From contig NC_134025.1 of assembly GCF_964204645.1 (NCBI RefSeq), positions 17,020,001-17,084,000 on the forward strand: 64,000 nucleotides of DNA, given 5' to 3'. This DNA is from Tubulanus polymorphus (Eukaryota; Nemertea; Palaeonemertea; Tubulaniformes; Tubulanidae). This document shows, one piece after another, positions 1-11,116 of the stretch (positions within the stretch are counted from its first letter, which is position 1; each line of letters begins with the position of its first letter). The translations under genes were made by a program, and so were the position numbers. The notes beneath the pieces were generated by a model that had not been told where the DNA came from, ran no database searches, and saw nothing but the letters and a program-made list of their open reading frames with translations.

Positions 1-844
1 TAAATACTTTAATCTTATTAATGCAGAGTGTGAAATTTCGCTTTTTAAAAATATTTCCCTAAATTATTAGAAAATGCCGATAGTAAGACTGTGGGAAGTT
101 TTTATCGTTGAGTTGGCGAATCACGGCGGCAGAGTGCACCTGTGATAAGGCGGAGATAGTTCCATGTGAAGGCCGGAGGACAGTCGGAGGTGGTTTATTA
201 ACTTTTTTCAATTATACTGCTGCTATTTTCCCAATCAAATTGCTAGATTTCGATCGTTTCTCATAAGCCAACACTTGTAATTCAAGTGTGATTTTGATGT
301 GTCTAGAGATACATCGTGACTAGCGTATTGAGTGGCGGTGCCATGTTTAAGCTGCACGTCGATCGTTGAATAGTGGAATTATAGGGTTGAATTATCTTGA
401 TTGTATCCATACGAAGTTTATTAAAGGTTAGTGTCAACAAATGGTCCATTACAATCCCCTAATTTATGTGGAGAGACGCTCATAACTGGCAAAATTGTAA
501 TCTGTTTCGTGTTATCGTTGGCGTACGTAACTGACCTTGCTTGAGCGTTCGCTGCGGGCGGTAAGCTTCAAAGTTATGAATAAAGTATTATATAACTGAT
601 TGTTAATGACATACAACAAATTAACCTTTAAAGAAAGGTACCTAGTGTCTGACATTCTACTGAAAAATGCCGGATCGATTCATGGCATAGTTTTTTCATA
701 GCGGGCATTTTAGTATATGAATCAATGAAGATGATTGTCTTAATTGACTCCTATTGTATAGGCCTAAGCCAGGCCCTCCGGAATTGAATTGAATTCGACA
801 CAGTAATTCGCCTGTAATTTGCGATTAATCTTATTGAAAATTAG
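1..844. other. no gene seen
   Basis: I see no convincing open reading frame, RNA gene or complete repeat here. The stretch is AT-rich with scattered stops in all frames. It could be intron or intergenic DNA upstream of the coiled-coil gene. Confidence 0.4.
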
Positions 845-1262
845 CTTGAAGATTGGGTCTGGCGAGATGTCAACCCCTATTGTAAAAAAATGTCATTGGT
901 GATCAATTATGGCTGCCATTGGGGTGGCCATCTTGAAATTCTTGTTTGCACGATGCAGCCTGCAATTCTTGATGGATTATCACAAAACTTGGTGCGAGGA
1001 TCAGGGTAGGTAAGCTGTCCATGCCTTTAGTATTTGGAGGTCATCGGCTTTCAAATATGGCCGCCAGGTCAGCCATCTTGAATTTCTAGCATGAAACTGC
1101 CTGCAATTCTTGATGCATTTTCATGATACTAGGTGTAAGAATTTTGGTAGGTGAAATGTGTACCCCTTATTGAAAATTGAGTTCAAGTATGGCCACCAGG
1201 ATTGCCATCCATCTTGGATTTCTTTTCAGCATGATGCCTACACTAATTCTTGATGCATTTTT
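845..1262 (+). repeat. HINE-E core tandem repeat (left part)
   Basis: About three degenerate units of 135-150 bp, each with a segment like ATGGCCGCCAGG...GCCATCTTG followed by CTGCAATTCTTGATGCATTTT. Unit marks fall near 909, 1055 and 1189. The array is interrupted at 1263 by HINE-A and resumes at 4165 with tcatgtagtgtgat, which matches the place in the unit where it stopped. A related single unit lies at 23342-23480. Confidence 0.6.
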
Positions 1263-1527
1263 AGCCCACTTGGGACTTTAGTCCAAGCGGGCTATTGCGT
1301 TCACTTCTCGTACGTCGTTCGTTCGTCCGTCCGTCTGTCCGTCCGTATATGGAATCCAGATATTTTGTGAAGTTTTGAAGACGCTTCAATGTGATGTCTT
1401 GATATTTGGGCTACACATGTATCTACCCTAGACACATCTTCAGCCCAAAAACTGGCCCTGTCAGAATCAAGATGGCTGACTGGCAGCCATTGTTGTTCAC
1501 CAAAATCAGCACTTTTTACACATTTTT

Positions 1528-3158
1528 AGCATTGGTTGACGTCTATGACGTCATGCCAATGCTAGTAAAATGGATCAAAAATAGTAGTACGAAAAAATAG
1601 CGCCGACTCTTCTCATTTTCATAGTAACTTCAAATTGTCACTCCGTTTACGTAAAACATTAGAAACAGCTGAAAATGACTAAAAAAAATGCTTCAATTAT
1701 TCCCCACAACATAGCGTCGCCAGATTTCTGATTTAATGGTCCAAAAAGTTATTCGATCGCATTTTTCTCGTTCATTATCTGGTAGATCAGAGCGGGTGAA
1801 ACAATCGCGTAGCGATATGTCCGCATTGACATTGGCAATGAAGAATGGGGAACCGCCTCTTCTGAATAGAAAAACATAAAATTATGTACCTCCGGTTTAT
1901 AAATATCACAGTGTTTGGATATCACTGTTATTTCAACTATCAGTATCCATGGGATTATTTGGGATTAATTCTCGGCGTCAGAATACGTATTTCTAGAGCA
2001 GCGGAACGGCAGCCTACTCGTGACTGAAACCCGTATGTGATCGTGCAGGAACGCCTTTACTAAAGTTAAAACCATTTCATGATGACACAAAACGGTAAAC
2101 GTAGGCTACCACCATGATACGATATCACCAATATCATTGTTAAGTACGCCGAGAACAACCATGTTGTATCCATCAGTTGACTGACATTGTAAAATTCGAT
2201 TCGGCTATATTCTAATATAAGTTTTCTTTTTAGGACGCCCTACCCGCCTGCTGCGCACTCATAAGGCAGTAGCACCCTCTTAAGCACTCGGCAGAGATTC
2301 GCTTTGTAATGCGCGCCGGGAAAAAATACATTTTCTTTTCCATGCGTTAAACAACAGTGATTGAATTTACGCGTTGTTTGTCGTAAATTGCAATATTGCG
2401 ATGGTTATTTGCCGCTGCTGTAGTTTTTAGGAATTAAATCGAGCTGCCTCGGTTGCTCAGTGAGATAAGGCGTGATGCTGTTGAATCCACTATCAATGCT
2501 GAGTTAGTGGGTTCGAGTCCTGCTGGCTGCGAACAGTGTGCGGGCAACGCTTCAAAGGCCGTACCGTCGTGAGGTTAAATGAACAATCCGATAGGAATAG
2601 TCTTGGGAAACCAAGATCCAAACGACGTACGTAAAGCCAAACAAACAAAAAGACAAACAAACAATCATCAGCCAGCCTCAGTGACACCAACCCCGGCATC
2701 GCTCTCTGTGACGTTTTGCATGCGTACATGCTTCAGAGCTAGGAGCTCTAAGATCAGAGGGTCTTGCAATTGCATTCAGAAAAATCATTCTGTTTTTGTT
2801 TTCATTATTCAGTGGGGCCTAACCGTTCATGCGTAAAAATGGGTTTTTCTATCCAAATCTTGATTGATATAAATATCTTGGCTGGGACATGATGGAAAAC
2901 ATCAGAATAAACTAGTTTCGTCTTTTTAACAGAATCGCATTAATGAGGTTAAACAGTACAAATAGCCTAGGCTAAATCGTTCGGCAGAAAATAAATTCAT
3001 TTTCAGGAATTAAATCGTACTAGACAAATTAACCTTTAAGTCTGTGGTCCTCCCAATCAACATCGTCATAGAAGATTTGCCGGCAGATGTAAAACATTAT
3101 AACCACTTAATACCACAGTATAATCTACCAATGCTTCAAGGCCCATGGGCCTCTTGTT
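1528..3158 (+). mobile_element. HINE-C, nested in HINE-A
   Basis: Begins AGCATTGGTTGACGTC with a long hairpin (AGCATTGG pairs with CCAATGCT, inner TGACGTC with GACGTCA). It ends CCAATGCTTCAAGGCCCATGGGCC then TCTTGTT, so the 3' subterminal motif CCAATGCT is the exact complement of the 5' end. HINE-A copies elsewhere read cacattttcgaag at this place. Here they read cacattttt, then the element, then gaag, a clean insertion in a T-run. It contains the SINE-headed insertion at 2442-3004. Confidence 0.65.
2442..3004 (+). mobile_element. tRNA-derived SINE-type insertion with 13-bp target duplication
   Basis: The first ~90 bases resemble a tRNA with a long variable arm: an A-box-like GGTTGCTCAGTGAGATAAGG and a B box GGTTCGAGTCC. 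A tail-like run of AAAC repeats lies at 2636-2663. The exact 13-mer AGGAATTAAATCG flanks the whole 563-bp block at 2429-2441 and 3005-3017, so insertion starts precisely at the tRNA head. The 340 bases after the AAAC run are unexplained and may be a second SINE domain or co-inserted sequence. Confidence 0.6.
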
Positions 3159-3511
3159 GAAGTTTTTGAGGGTAATTTTGAAGACGCTTTGATCAATTAC
3201 CTTGATGGTTCGTTTATATTTGAACCCCAAAGGACCCATCAGCTTAAGAAAAATTGGGTCGATCGGGCTCAATATGACCTTCCTATGAACTTTTTAGTGC
3301 CAAAAGTGTCAATTTTGGACGGAATTCTGGGTCCTGTAGCTTCATGTTTGCCATTTCTCAATGCAATTTGTGATGGGTACTCTTTGGAAAGGGATGTTTT
3401 ATACCTGAGACAGGTATTCTTGATAAGCCAATTATGACACAATTGGCAGCCATCTTGGTGTCATCAGTACTCATTCGTAGGTGGGGAAAAAGTTTTTCGA
3501 CATTATATTGA

Positions 3512-4110
3512 TACCTAAGCATATTGTGTTACTACAATCAATTGGAAAGTTGTAGCCCATAACGTTTTCTATGATTTTGGTGAGTTTTCAGGTCATTGGT
3601 TTTTGTATATGGCCACCAGGGAGTGTTGAATAATACAATAACTTAGTATTTCTATATTATATTTGTACCTATGCATATTTTGTAACCACAATCAATTGCA
3701 AAGTTGTAGCTCATGACATCATCTATGATTGTGCTGAGTTTTAAGGATATTAGTTATTCTCTATGGTCACCAGGGGGCGTTGAATAGTAGAATAACTTAG
3801 TATTTCCTTATTAGATTGGTACCTAGGCATATTTTGTTACCATGATCAATGCAAAGTTCTAATTCATGACATGTTTTATGATTGTGGAGAGTTTCAAGGT
3901 CATAGGGTTTTGCATATGGTCACCAAGGGGCGTTGAATAGTAAAGCAACTTAGTATTTCCATATTAGATTGGTAACGTGGCATATTTTGTTATCACAATC
4001 AATAACAAAATCGTAGCTGCTGAAATGTTCTATGATTGTGGTGGGTTTCAAGGTCATTGCTTTTTGTATATGGGTCCAGGGGCGTTGAATATTGAAATTG
4101 TTAGATTGTT
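3512..4110 (+). repeat. HINE-A core minisatellite, about 4 units of ~154 bp
   Basis: Units begin near 3512, 3666, 3821 and 3972 (…GGTACCTAGGCATATTTTGTTACC…CACCAGGGGGCGTTGAATA…). The same array occurs in the copies at 49505-49815, 55400-55820 and 63330-64000. A central array of ~150-160 bp units is typical of pearl-type HINEs. Confidence 0.75.
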
Positions 4111-4164
4111 GAGCACCACTGAAACCACTTCCCAAGTTGGCATGGTGTCCCTGGACCCCTAGTT

Positions 4165-4376
4165 TCATGTAGTGTGATCTTTGGGGCAGCTAAAATGGGC
4201 TTTTCTTTTCATGTAAGGATATATTAACAGAAAATGAACATTATCGCCACATAGCCTATACTATCTTAACTATTTTAAAACTTGTTACATCGTTACAATG
4301 TCAATCTTTCTGTAAAACTTTGAATACTGAATCTTCTACTGCGTCATGAAGGTATAAGGCCCGTGGGCCTCTTGTT
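4165..4376 (+). repeat. HINE-E 3' end
   Basis: The HINE-E unit interrupted at 1262 resumes here and runs to GGCCCGTGGGCC followed by TCTTGTT at 4376, the same terminus type as HINE-C. A truncated relative of the segment before the hairpin lies near 27760-27810. Confidence 0.5.
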
Positions 4377-4624
4377 GTGACCTACTATCAATTTTTTCCA
4401 AAATGTGTGCAAAATTAGAATTAGAGTTACTCAAGAAATACTCAAGTCATGAAGACTATACACAATGCCAACGATAAATTTGAACTAACATTTGGGATAG
4501 TTATTTCTACAAATAAACTTTCAAAGGATGGGGTGATAATTGAACAATCATCAATTGCATTAAATTTAATGGAATTATGAATATATAGGGCAACACCTCC
4601 GCCATGATAGTCATTTCTACTATT
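4377..4624. other. no gene seen
   Basis: AT-rich sequence with no supported feature. Confidence 0.3.
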
Positions 4625-5105
4625 GAAAATACCATGATAGTTTTTGGTTTACCTTTGTCAGCGATATGAGGTTGGCATTGAGCCATTCATGTAAAATCGC
4701 GGTACGTTTTTTTATATGAGCATTTGTTTCATTGGTTCTCGGCTTAAACGACGTATAATCGATGCGATTGAAGACATGGAGAACCTCTGTTGATGTACAT
4801 GGTCAACTGAGTTAAAATTCTACGAAAAACTGTTTTTGGCGGGAAAATTCTTAGCTCTCGCGTATAGAATTGCAATGACCTCGATTGGGGGGCGTCGTCT
4901 CCACGAGCGAATGGGATTGGCTGTTTTTGGGATATACGGGGAATTCCGGCGCTACTGAAATAATTATGGGAAAGCCATAGAATGGCGTACGTTTCATTGG
5001 ACTAGGTGCCGTATATGTGCGAATTTTAAATGCTCATTGCTAGTGAGGATGTAATTATTTCACACATCCGCCATAGGTATTGTTTCATTTTAATTCTGTT
5101 TTGAT
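4625..5105. repeat. dispersed repeat, second copy at 23495-23925
   Basis: Closely similar to 23495-23925 over more than 400 bp. Both include GGCGGGAAAATTCTTAGCTC and GATTGGCTGTTTTTGGGATA, the latter with an inverted CCAAT box. A shorter related piece lies at 12295-12480 inside HINE-B. Type unknown. Confidence 0.6.
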
Positions 5106-5437
5106 TGACATTGAAGTGTAAGCGAACATTCACTTACACGAGACCTCCACCTGTGCACGCAGAGTGCTACACGACACACACAAGCTCGTACAGTACACTA
5201 CTCAAGGTGATGCTGTAACGCGTGCGCGTTTGACATGAAAATAGGCTGAATAATCGTAGCAGAAGATGAGCGCTGTGTTTTCTGTTTGATAGAATTTGTA
5301 ATGTGACCGGCCTTATTTCCTCTATCGAATGACAGCAACCGATCGATTTCGGGGTTCTGGAGATCCACTTCTACAGCTGTGTTTCGCCGACTCCTCACGG
5401 TCCGAGACCAACAATAGCTAAGACAACGATCGACAAA
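5106..5437. other. no gene seen
   Basis: A 93-codon minus-strand frame covers part of this stretch and runs into the direct repeat, but it shows no recognisable motif. Confidence 0.3.
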
Positions 5438-5785
5438 CCTGCGGCAACAGGAATAAACAATATATAAGTTTATTAACACACATAGGTGTTGTCGGTAAGG
5501 ACAACAAACAATGAATAATTCCTATACAACATATCTTATATTAACAATTTAACATTATTTCATATTGATCGAAATGAAACTTTCCAAAGAACCTTCACCT
5601 AACTCACCCTAAACTGACACCACATAAATTCGATTACTCCCGGAATTTACAATTTGTATTATATAAGATACTTATAAAGTTATGGATTTAAACAATATCT
5701 TACCTGCGGCAACAGGAATAAACGATATATAAGTTTATTAACACACATAGGTGTTGTCGGTAAGGACAACAAACAATGAAAAATT
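5438..5785 (-). repeat. 83-bp direct repeat pair (TRIM-like?)
   Basis: 5438-5520 and 5703-5785 are nearly identical 83-bp copies 182 bp apart. Read on the minus strand each holds AATAAA, a TATATA stretch, and ends CTGTTGCCGCAGG. At the 5703 copy the next bases are GGTAAGATATTG. Short terminal direct repeats with TATA and polyadenylation-like signals could be the LTRs of a miniature LTR element. I see no convincing primer-binding site or target duplication. Confidence 0.4.
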
Positions 5786-6870
5786 GCCGCGAAAAACCAG
5801 AACGCCACCTACTTAGAAAAAGGGTGGCAGCACTGTACGGAACGGTTTCCCCTACAAGTTCACCCGGTTACAGTAATAAATTGTTATTTCTTGTGAAATG
5901 AAAATATTAAGCAGCAAACTAAAAGTATAGGTCGAGGTCTGAATATTGTAGTCGTAAATTCCAGGATTTAAAACGATCTAATAACCGATTTCTTCTGTAC
6001 CGGTATTTTAACTTCCGCAGCCAACATTGGAAGAGGTTTCCATGACCCAATATTCAGCCACCCTCTGATATGTGACATCATATGAATTTTAGGCCATCCC
6101 ATATTAATGGTCTGTTTGCCGTTACCCGACCAACGTGACTTCAAAGGTACCGAGTGAAAACTTTTTTTCTCGGATTCATTGAAACAAATTTTATTTTTGA
6201 TAAAAATGGCCAACCGACCCACTGCCTACGTATGAGCTACGTATTATATATGTTTGAATTCAAGTGTGCATCGTGTGAAAACATGCCTTGTCAAAGTTTT
6301 CCAGGAAACTGGCAGTGTTCCAATAAGCTGCCATTCATTCTCATAGTGACACTATATCAAAGCTGGTAACGTAAAACTGCTCACATATTCAATGTACTGT
6401 TTCATTTTTAACACGAAGATGACGCTCTGGACGAAGTTATAATTTTAGAATAATTCTCGAAATCTACGCTATTAGACAAATTTCCCGTGCACAACGTAGA
6501 TGATTTTTGCGATATTGTTTCCATGTAAAAAGGTGATAAATTTGTTTTTTTTGCCCAAAAATTAAGCAAAAAAAATTTTTTCTTACCTAGCGACTCGTCC
6601 TGAAACGTTGAGTCGGTGTTACGGCAAACAGATAATTATTTTGGAATGGCCTTATTTGAATATTTTTTCCATATTGTGAAACATATTTTTTTTGAAAATA
6701 TAAAATAATTTCCCTGCCACGCCTACCTGTACCCTACAAACTTTTGGATGTGGACCGTAACCAAATGTATATCTTTGGTCTTATTTGACTACAAAATAAT
6801 TCTTTCAGTAAGATAAAATACAATATAAACTTGTGGAACTTTGAAGTCACGAATTAAAAAGATTTTTCAA
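5786..6870. other. no gene seen
   Basis: AT-rich sequence. Short overlapping frames at 5968-6222 and 6154-6369 look like chance. Confidence 0.3.
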
Positions 6871-6879
6871 GCAATGCCC

Positions 6880-7845
6880 TTATTCCAAACAACCTCTAGC
6901 TTTCAAGGTAAACCACACTTTGCCCATGGGCAATTTATCTAGATTGTTTTTAGAGTTGTTATCATGGAAAGATTTGGTCCAGGATTCTGAGATACCAATA
7001 ACACTAAAAACATAATTCAGTGAGTTTAAATATACTTTTAAATCATCAAAATTTTTATTTAGACTTCTAGCATTATTGTGGAATAATGAAAACCTTGATT
7101 TTTCAACTGAGGACAGATTTTCAAAGAATTTACAATTTACAAGGTTTTAGTATTTACGGAATTATCCATTCAAAACGACAAAAAAAATTATTAATTTTAT
7201 AATATGATACCAAAGTCAACAATCACATTGCTAACATACTTATAGGAATACATATTTAAGAGAAAATACCTGGCACCAAAAGTACACTTAAATATCATAA
7301 GTAAATCCCTAATAGGAAAAAAAACAAGAATTATATATACAAATAGTAAACACCAAAACATAGTGTTCAGTGTAAAGTTGAAAAAGACTTTCAACTAAAA
7401 TTTTCACTGATATAATATAAGTTGTTAATCTAGGAAGGTAGTCATCAAAAATGAATTGACTAGGTAATAGATTAATATTCGCAAATGAGATTTAGCATGA
7501 ACTTCTAAGCAAATCAGTAAATAAAGTACATAGATTAAAATAGCTAGCTGAAGCACAAGTTCACTGTAGCATTGATTCATACACTTTAATGAGCTTTTTA
7601 TCGTTACTGTCTTTTCTTACACGGAAGACTTTCCCATTAACTGTCCAAACTTTAGAATACAGGTCAGAGTTTAATGCGCATTTCACTAATTTTGAAATTT
7701 CCAGACACAGATCTTCTCTTATTATGATTCCAGTTCATTTTAAGAATGAACGCTTTTTAATAATTGAATCTCTTAAATTGCGATTAAAGAAACAGACAAT
7801 TATCCCATCTGGTCTTTTAGTACCATCTACATATATTGGTTCCTT
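6880..7845 (-). pseudogene. LINE fragment: ORF1 C-terminus and endonuclease N-terminus
   Basis: On the minus strand, 7845-7577 translates, with a one-base shift, into a segment resembling the RRM-like/C-terminal part of LINE ORF1 proteins (…DGIIVCFFNRNLRDSI… then …VWTVNGKVF…). Further down, 7115-6899 reads FHNNARSLNKNFDDL followed by FSVIGISESW, the start of an APE-type LINE endonuclease. Between them lies AT-rich non-coding DNA, and both pieces contain stops. I infer a decayed jockey/CR1-like LINE. It is truncated before the reverse transcriptase. Confidence 0.6.
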
Positions 7846-7854
7846 CGTTTGAAC

Positions 7855-8272
7855 TTTGTATTCATGCTTCACACACGTGCTCGTTTGCTGCAATATGATG
7901 TATTGATCTGTGCATGTATATGAAAAGTGTGCCCTGCGTGTGGCCTAGTGGCCTAGGTTAAGTTTTCCTGGAAACCGCAAATGATTCAACTGCCAGGGTT
8001 CGTTGCGGCTGACCGTGAAAAGCAGTGAATTTTGTAGAAAGGCACTAAAATTCGGAACTTGGAAATAGTTCAATTAACGAAAATAAATTGTTTAACAAAC
8101 TTCGTACACAGTTTATAGAAATCCTCACACAATGAACGTGGAGAGTGTCTTTTTGAGTCAGTGGGGAAAACCATGAATCCTCATGCAGTTGTGTGTGATG
8201 GAGATCTTATCAATAGACAGATTTTCATGAAAATTCCTGGATTCAATCATGGGGGAAATCTTTAGGCATTTT
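7855..8272. repeat. dispersed repeat, second copy at 62288-62724
   Basis: Similar over ~420 bp to 62288-62724 (shared TATTCATGCTTCACAC and CTTGGAAAT blocks). Each copy is interrupted at the same place, in the T-run after ..TTTAGGC, by a different hairpin-headed element: HINE-D here and HINE-A at 62725. Confidence 0.65.
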
Positions 8273-9698
8273 GGCTCGCGGCAGCGAGCCTACGTCTGGC
8301 CAATCAATAATCATTCGTATGCTTAATACACTTTGCTCAAAGCTATTTTTAGCACTCTCAAACGCAATTTCAGTAGCCTGTAATTTCACTTCTAATAGGC
8401 GAATTGAACGGATTAAGCAAAAAAACATTTCGTCAATGGTTTTTCTTTATGGTGCGCAAAGTTGAAAGCCGTGGGTTTCATAGTTTTTGAGAAATTTACC
8501 AAAAAGTTCCAAAAATTCGATTTATTTGAGCACGTTTTTTTATGCAGCATCTTTAACTGTCCAAAATAACACATGTGAAAATTCAATGCTATTCGTGTCA
8601 GAAGAACTTTGTATCGCCAAGATTCGACGTTTTTTTTTGGTAGTTCTGGGCTTTCAAAGATGAAACCCCCCAAAATCTTGGTTATATAATTTGTGTTGAC
8701 CCAGTTTTGACTTCCATCATGACGCGATAACATTGAATGAGGTGGATCAGCTGGTGCGTGTTATTTCACAAATAAAATGGCGGCATGATTGAATAGGTTG
8801 ATATTCATTATATCTAGCGCGGATATGCAAGGTGCATGATATAACGATTTATTGTGTGCGATGTGTTCAATAATTCATCTAGTTTTGATATCCCATGCGT
8901 AAGGTAACGTTGCATCAAGATATGTGACGAAAATGTGGTTTCAAAATGCGGAAATTTACTTCCGTGTTCACCACACGGCTGATTTACTGATAGCATCGAA
9001 TTTTTAGGGATGAGTCTGATATTTACACGACTGGAATACTTGTTTTATCATCATTAATTGGAGTTATTTTAGTAACGTTCGCATTAGTGATCCGTGTTGG
9101 AGCATGATTATTAGTATTAGTTTGTTAACTGTGGCGCAGCGATGAGCTTTCGCGTAGAAAACAGTCGTGTACAGTCGCATAGGCAATATCGCCTTGTACT
9201 CTCATGTACACTGCTTGTTCGTATCAGTTATAGAGTATGCACGCCACGGCGTAGCTCACGCGTAACAACGATTTGTGAAGATGTAAGCTACATAAAGCAT
9301 TCCTATCATGAAACTATTAAAAATCATGTCAGTCGATAAACTTTGTTTCGTCAGTAACCGGCACTGGCCTCAAATTTGAAGAACTTGGGAGCTTCTGTCC
9401 TGATTGGTCAGTATGATAATGAAAAACCTCCAATGAAACCCAGGCTCTCACCAAGTTTGTACCGTATCTTATTGGGTCACTCATAGTTTTATTTGCTTTA
9501 ATTTACATCATTCAAGGGATGTATTAAAAATTATGAACATTTGTTCAGACAAAAGGCCCATATCAATTTTTCGAAGATTTCATTCTCGTTAAAAGTCAGT
9601 TATCATTAGAAGTTCACACTGACCAGAATTGAGTCCTTTTTTATATATTTTTTACTTCACACCAATTTGGCGAGCCACTGGACCATTGGTCCTTTATT
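8273..9698 (+). mobile_element. HINE-D
   Basis: Starts after TTTT with GGCTCGCGGCAGCGAGCC, a perfect 7-bp stem hairpin. Near the 3' end it has GGCGAGCC, the complement of the 5' GGCTCGC, followed by the hairpin GGACCATTGGTCC and TTTATT. Length about 1.43 kb with no coding content that I accept. A related 3' end occurs at 12851-12881. Confidence 0.5.
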
Positions 9699-10141
9699 TG
9701 ATTATTTAGAGCACGGATTCACTGAAATTCTGCCAAAAACTTCATGCTGAAGATAGGTTGGCCCATGCGTTCCATTCATAATTCGAAAAAAGGCATTTTT
9801 TCTTGATATTTTCCATCCTTATTTTTGATCTAATTATCTGTAAGAAGTCAGTCTTCTCCCATCATTTGAATTCTTCTCCCATCATCTGCTTATAATCTCT
9901 AATCTAGAGTACCAATGTTTAATTTTGATGCTGATTAAACATACACTCATGTAAATTTAGGAAAGTCCATATTAAGAATTTTGTTTCTTGTTTATTTTGG
10001 CGCCCTTGCATTATGTTGTAACCAAAACAGATTGCATAGTTATAAACCCTAATCATGTATTCAAATTATCATTTATTTCTTGGCAGCCTGAGATCTTTCA
10101 ATCCTTAGCCCGTTCTAAACCGTTGTAGTTTTTTCTTTCAG
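9699..10141. other. no gene seen; acceptor before the exon
   Basis: No feature apart from the pyrimidine-rich acceptor TTTTTTCTTTCAG at 10129-10141, directly before the first visible coiled-coil exon. Confidence 0.4.
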
Positions 10142-10262
10142 ATGAACTTCTTAAAATTATCTCGAGAGACTCTCGAAAAATCTTGTGAAGATGATCATCA
10201 GCTCATTAAACAACGAGAGCAGGATCTAGAAGCACTGATGCACGATCTAAAGAATAAGCATG
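10142..10262 (+). CDS. coiled-coil protein, exon A
   Basis: First visible exon of a + strand gene with three more exons at 27876, 28105 and 53043. The acceptor TTTTTTCTTTCAG lies directly before it and the donor G|GTATAT after it. The exon has 40 codons plus one base (phase 1), beginning MNFLKLSRETLEKSCEDDHQ. The residues are charged and Leu-rich with heptad-like spacing, as in a coiled coil. Because the first codon follows the acceptor immediately, the ATG may be internal or the start after a non-coding exon. No earlier exon was recognised in the window. The protein family is not recognised. A scaffold or centrosome/cilium-type role would be a guess from composition only. Confidence 0.65.
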
Positions 10263-11116
10263 GTATATATGAATTATTTCAGATCATAATCAAGATGGCA
10301 GACTAAAAGCCATTGTTATTTCACAAAAATCAAGACCTTTTAGTGGCAGCTCTGCTGCCGACAGCCCCTGCAGCGCTGTCTATTGCAATGGCTTTGTTCC
10401 AAAATAAAATGCCGTCCGCGAAATTTAGCTAAGCTGCTGTTAAGACAGCTGAGCGGAATTGAATTACAAACATGTATGATTATCTATAGCTAGTGTTCCT
10501 TTAAAGATCAAATGCTCTCTAAATTGAAAATTGCAAAAAACACATATTTAGAAGGAATATCTTCATAATTAATATATGTACTACTGATTTGACTTTCACT
10601 TTATAAGGGAGAAATGAATATTTTTATCAGCAATTTTCAGCAGGTGCCCGTTGCTTGCAGATGCACGTTTTTGCACTATTTGTGTCATCACATGTGTATT
10701 TCTCTAATAGAGATTAAGATCTCATTAATTGGCTTTGTGATTGTGAATCAACACCAATAAAGAAACTAAATCAGTTTGAATAAACTTAGCTATACGTAGA
10801 TACATTCTAAGAGAGTTACTTTGAGCAATGAGCCCTGTAGAGTCTAAAATAATCTGACAGGTTCCAGTCTTATCACTTCAGACTTCTTTTGGTATTTTAT
10901 CCTTTTAGAGTTTAATAAAATGTCTGAATTTTCATTACTGTATGCCCTGGTTACAATTTTATATGACCCAATAAACAGATATTTGCTAGCACGCTGTAGA
11001 TCCATGAAATTAGTGAAATAATCAGTATTGTTTTCACCTTCATCACTACGTCACGAAGGTTATAAGATGGTTGTGAGTCGATGACGTCATTTTTGTTCGC
11101 TTTTAAAAGATTTTTT
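10263..11116. other. intron with repeat fragments
   Basis: 10284-10335 is a piece of HINE-A. At 10336 a hairpin-headed sequence (AGTGGCAGCTCTGCTGCC) begins after TTTT. At 11035 another hairpin head (ACCTTCATCACTACGTCACG with GAAGGT) begins. These look like 5' ends of further HINE-type families. No gene is seen. Confidence 0.4.

Larger units (their letters stand above)
1263..4164 (+). mobile_element. HINE-A copy 1 (Helentron-like non-autonomous element), carrying a nested element
   Basis: The 5' end AGCCCACTTGGGACTTTAGT forms a hairpin (stem AGCCC/GGGCT, inner GGGAC/GTCCC). The 3' end carries the subterminal motif CCCAAGTTGGC, nearly the reverse complement of the 5' GCCCACTTGGG, then GGTGTCCCTGGACCCC and the terminus CTAGTT. 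It sits in a T-run of a HINE-E repeat unit without a clear target duplication. With the nested HINE-C (1528-3158) removed it is about 1.27 kb, close to the 1137-bp copy at 54750. This anatomy matches the known pearl/HINE (non-autonomous Helentron) elements of marine invertebrates. The assignment to Helentrons is inference, since no Rep/helicase gene is present. Confidence 0.65.

Noticed and set aside
8413-8733. 106-codon minus-strand frame
   Set aside because: Inside HINE-D, with no recognisable motif; composition looks like chance.
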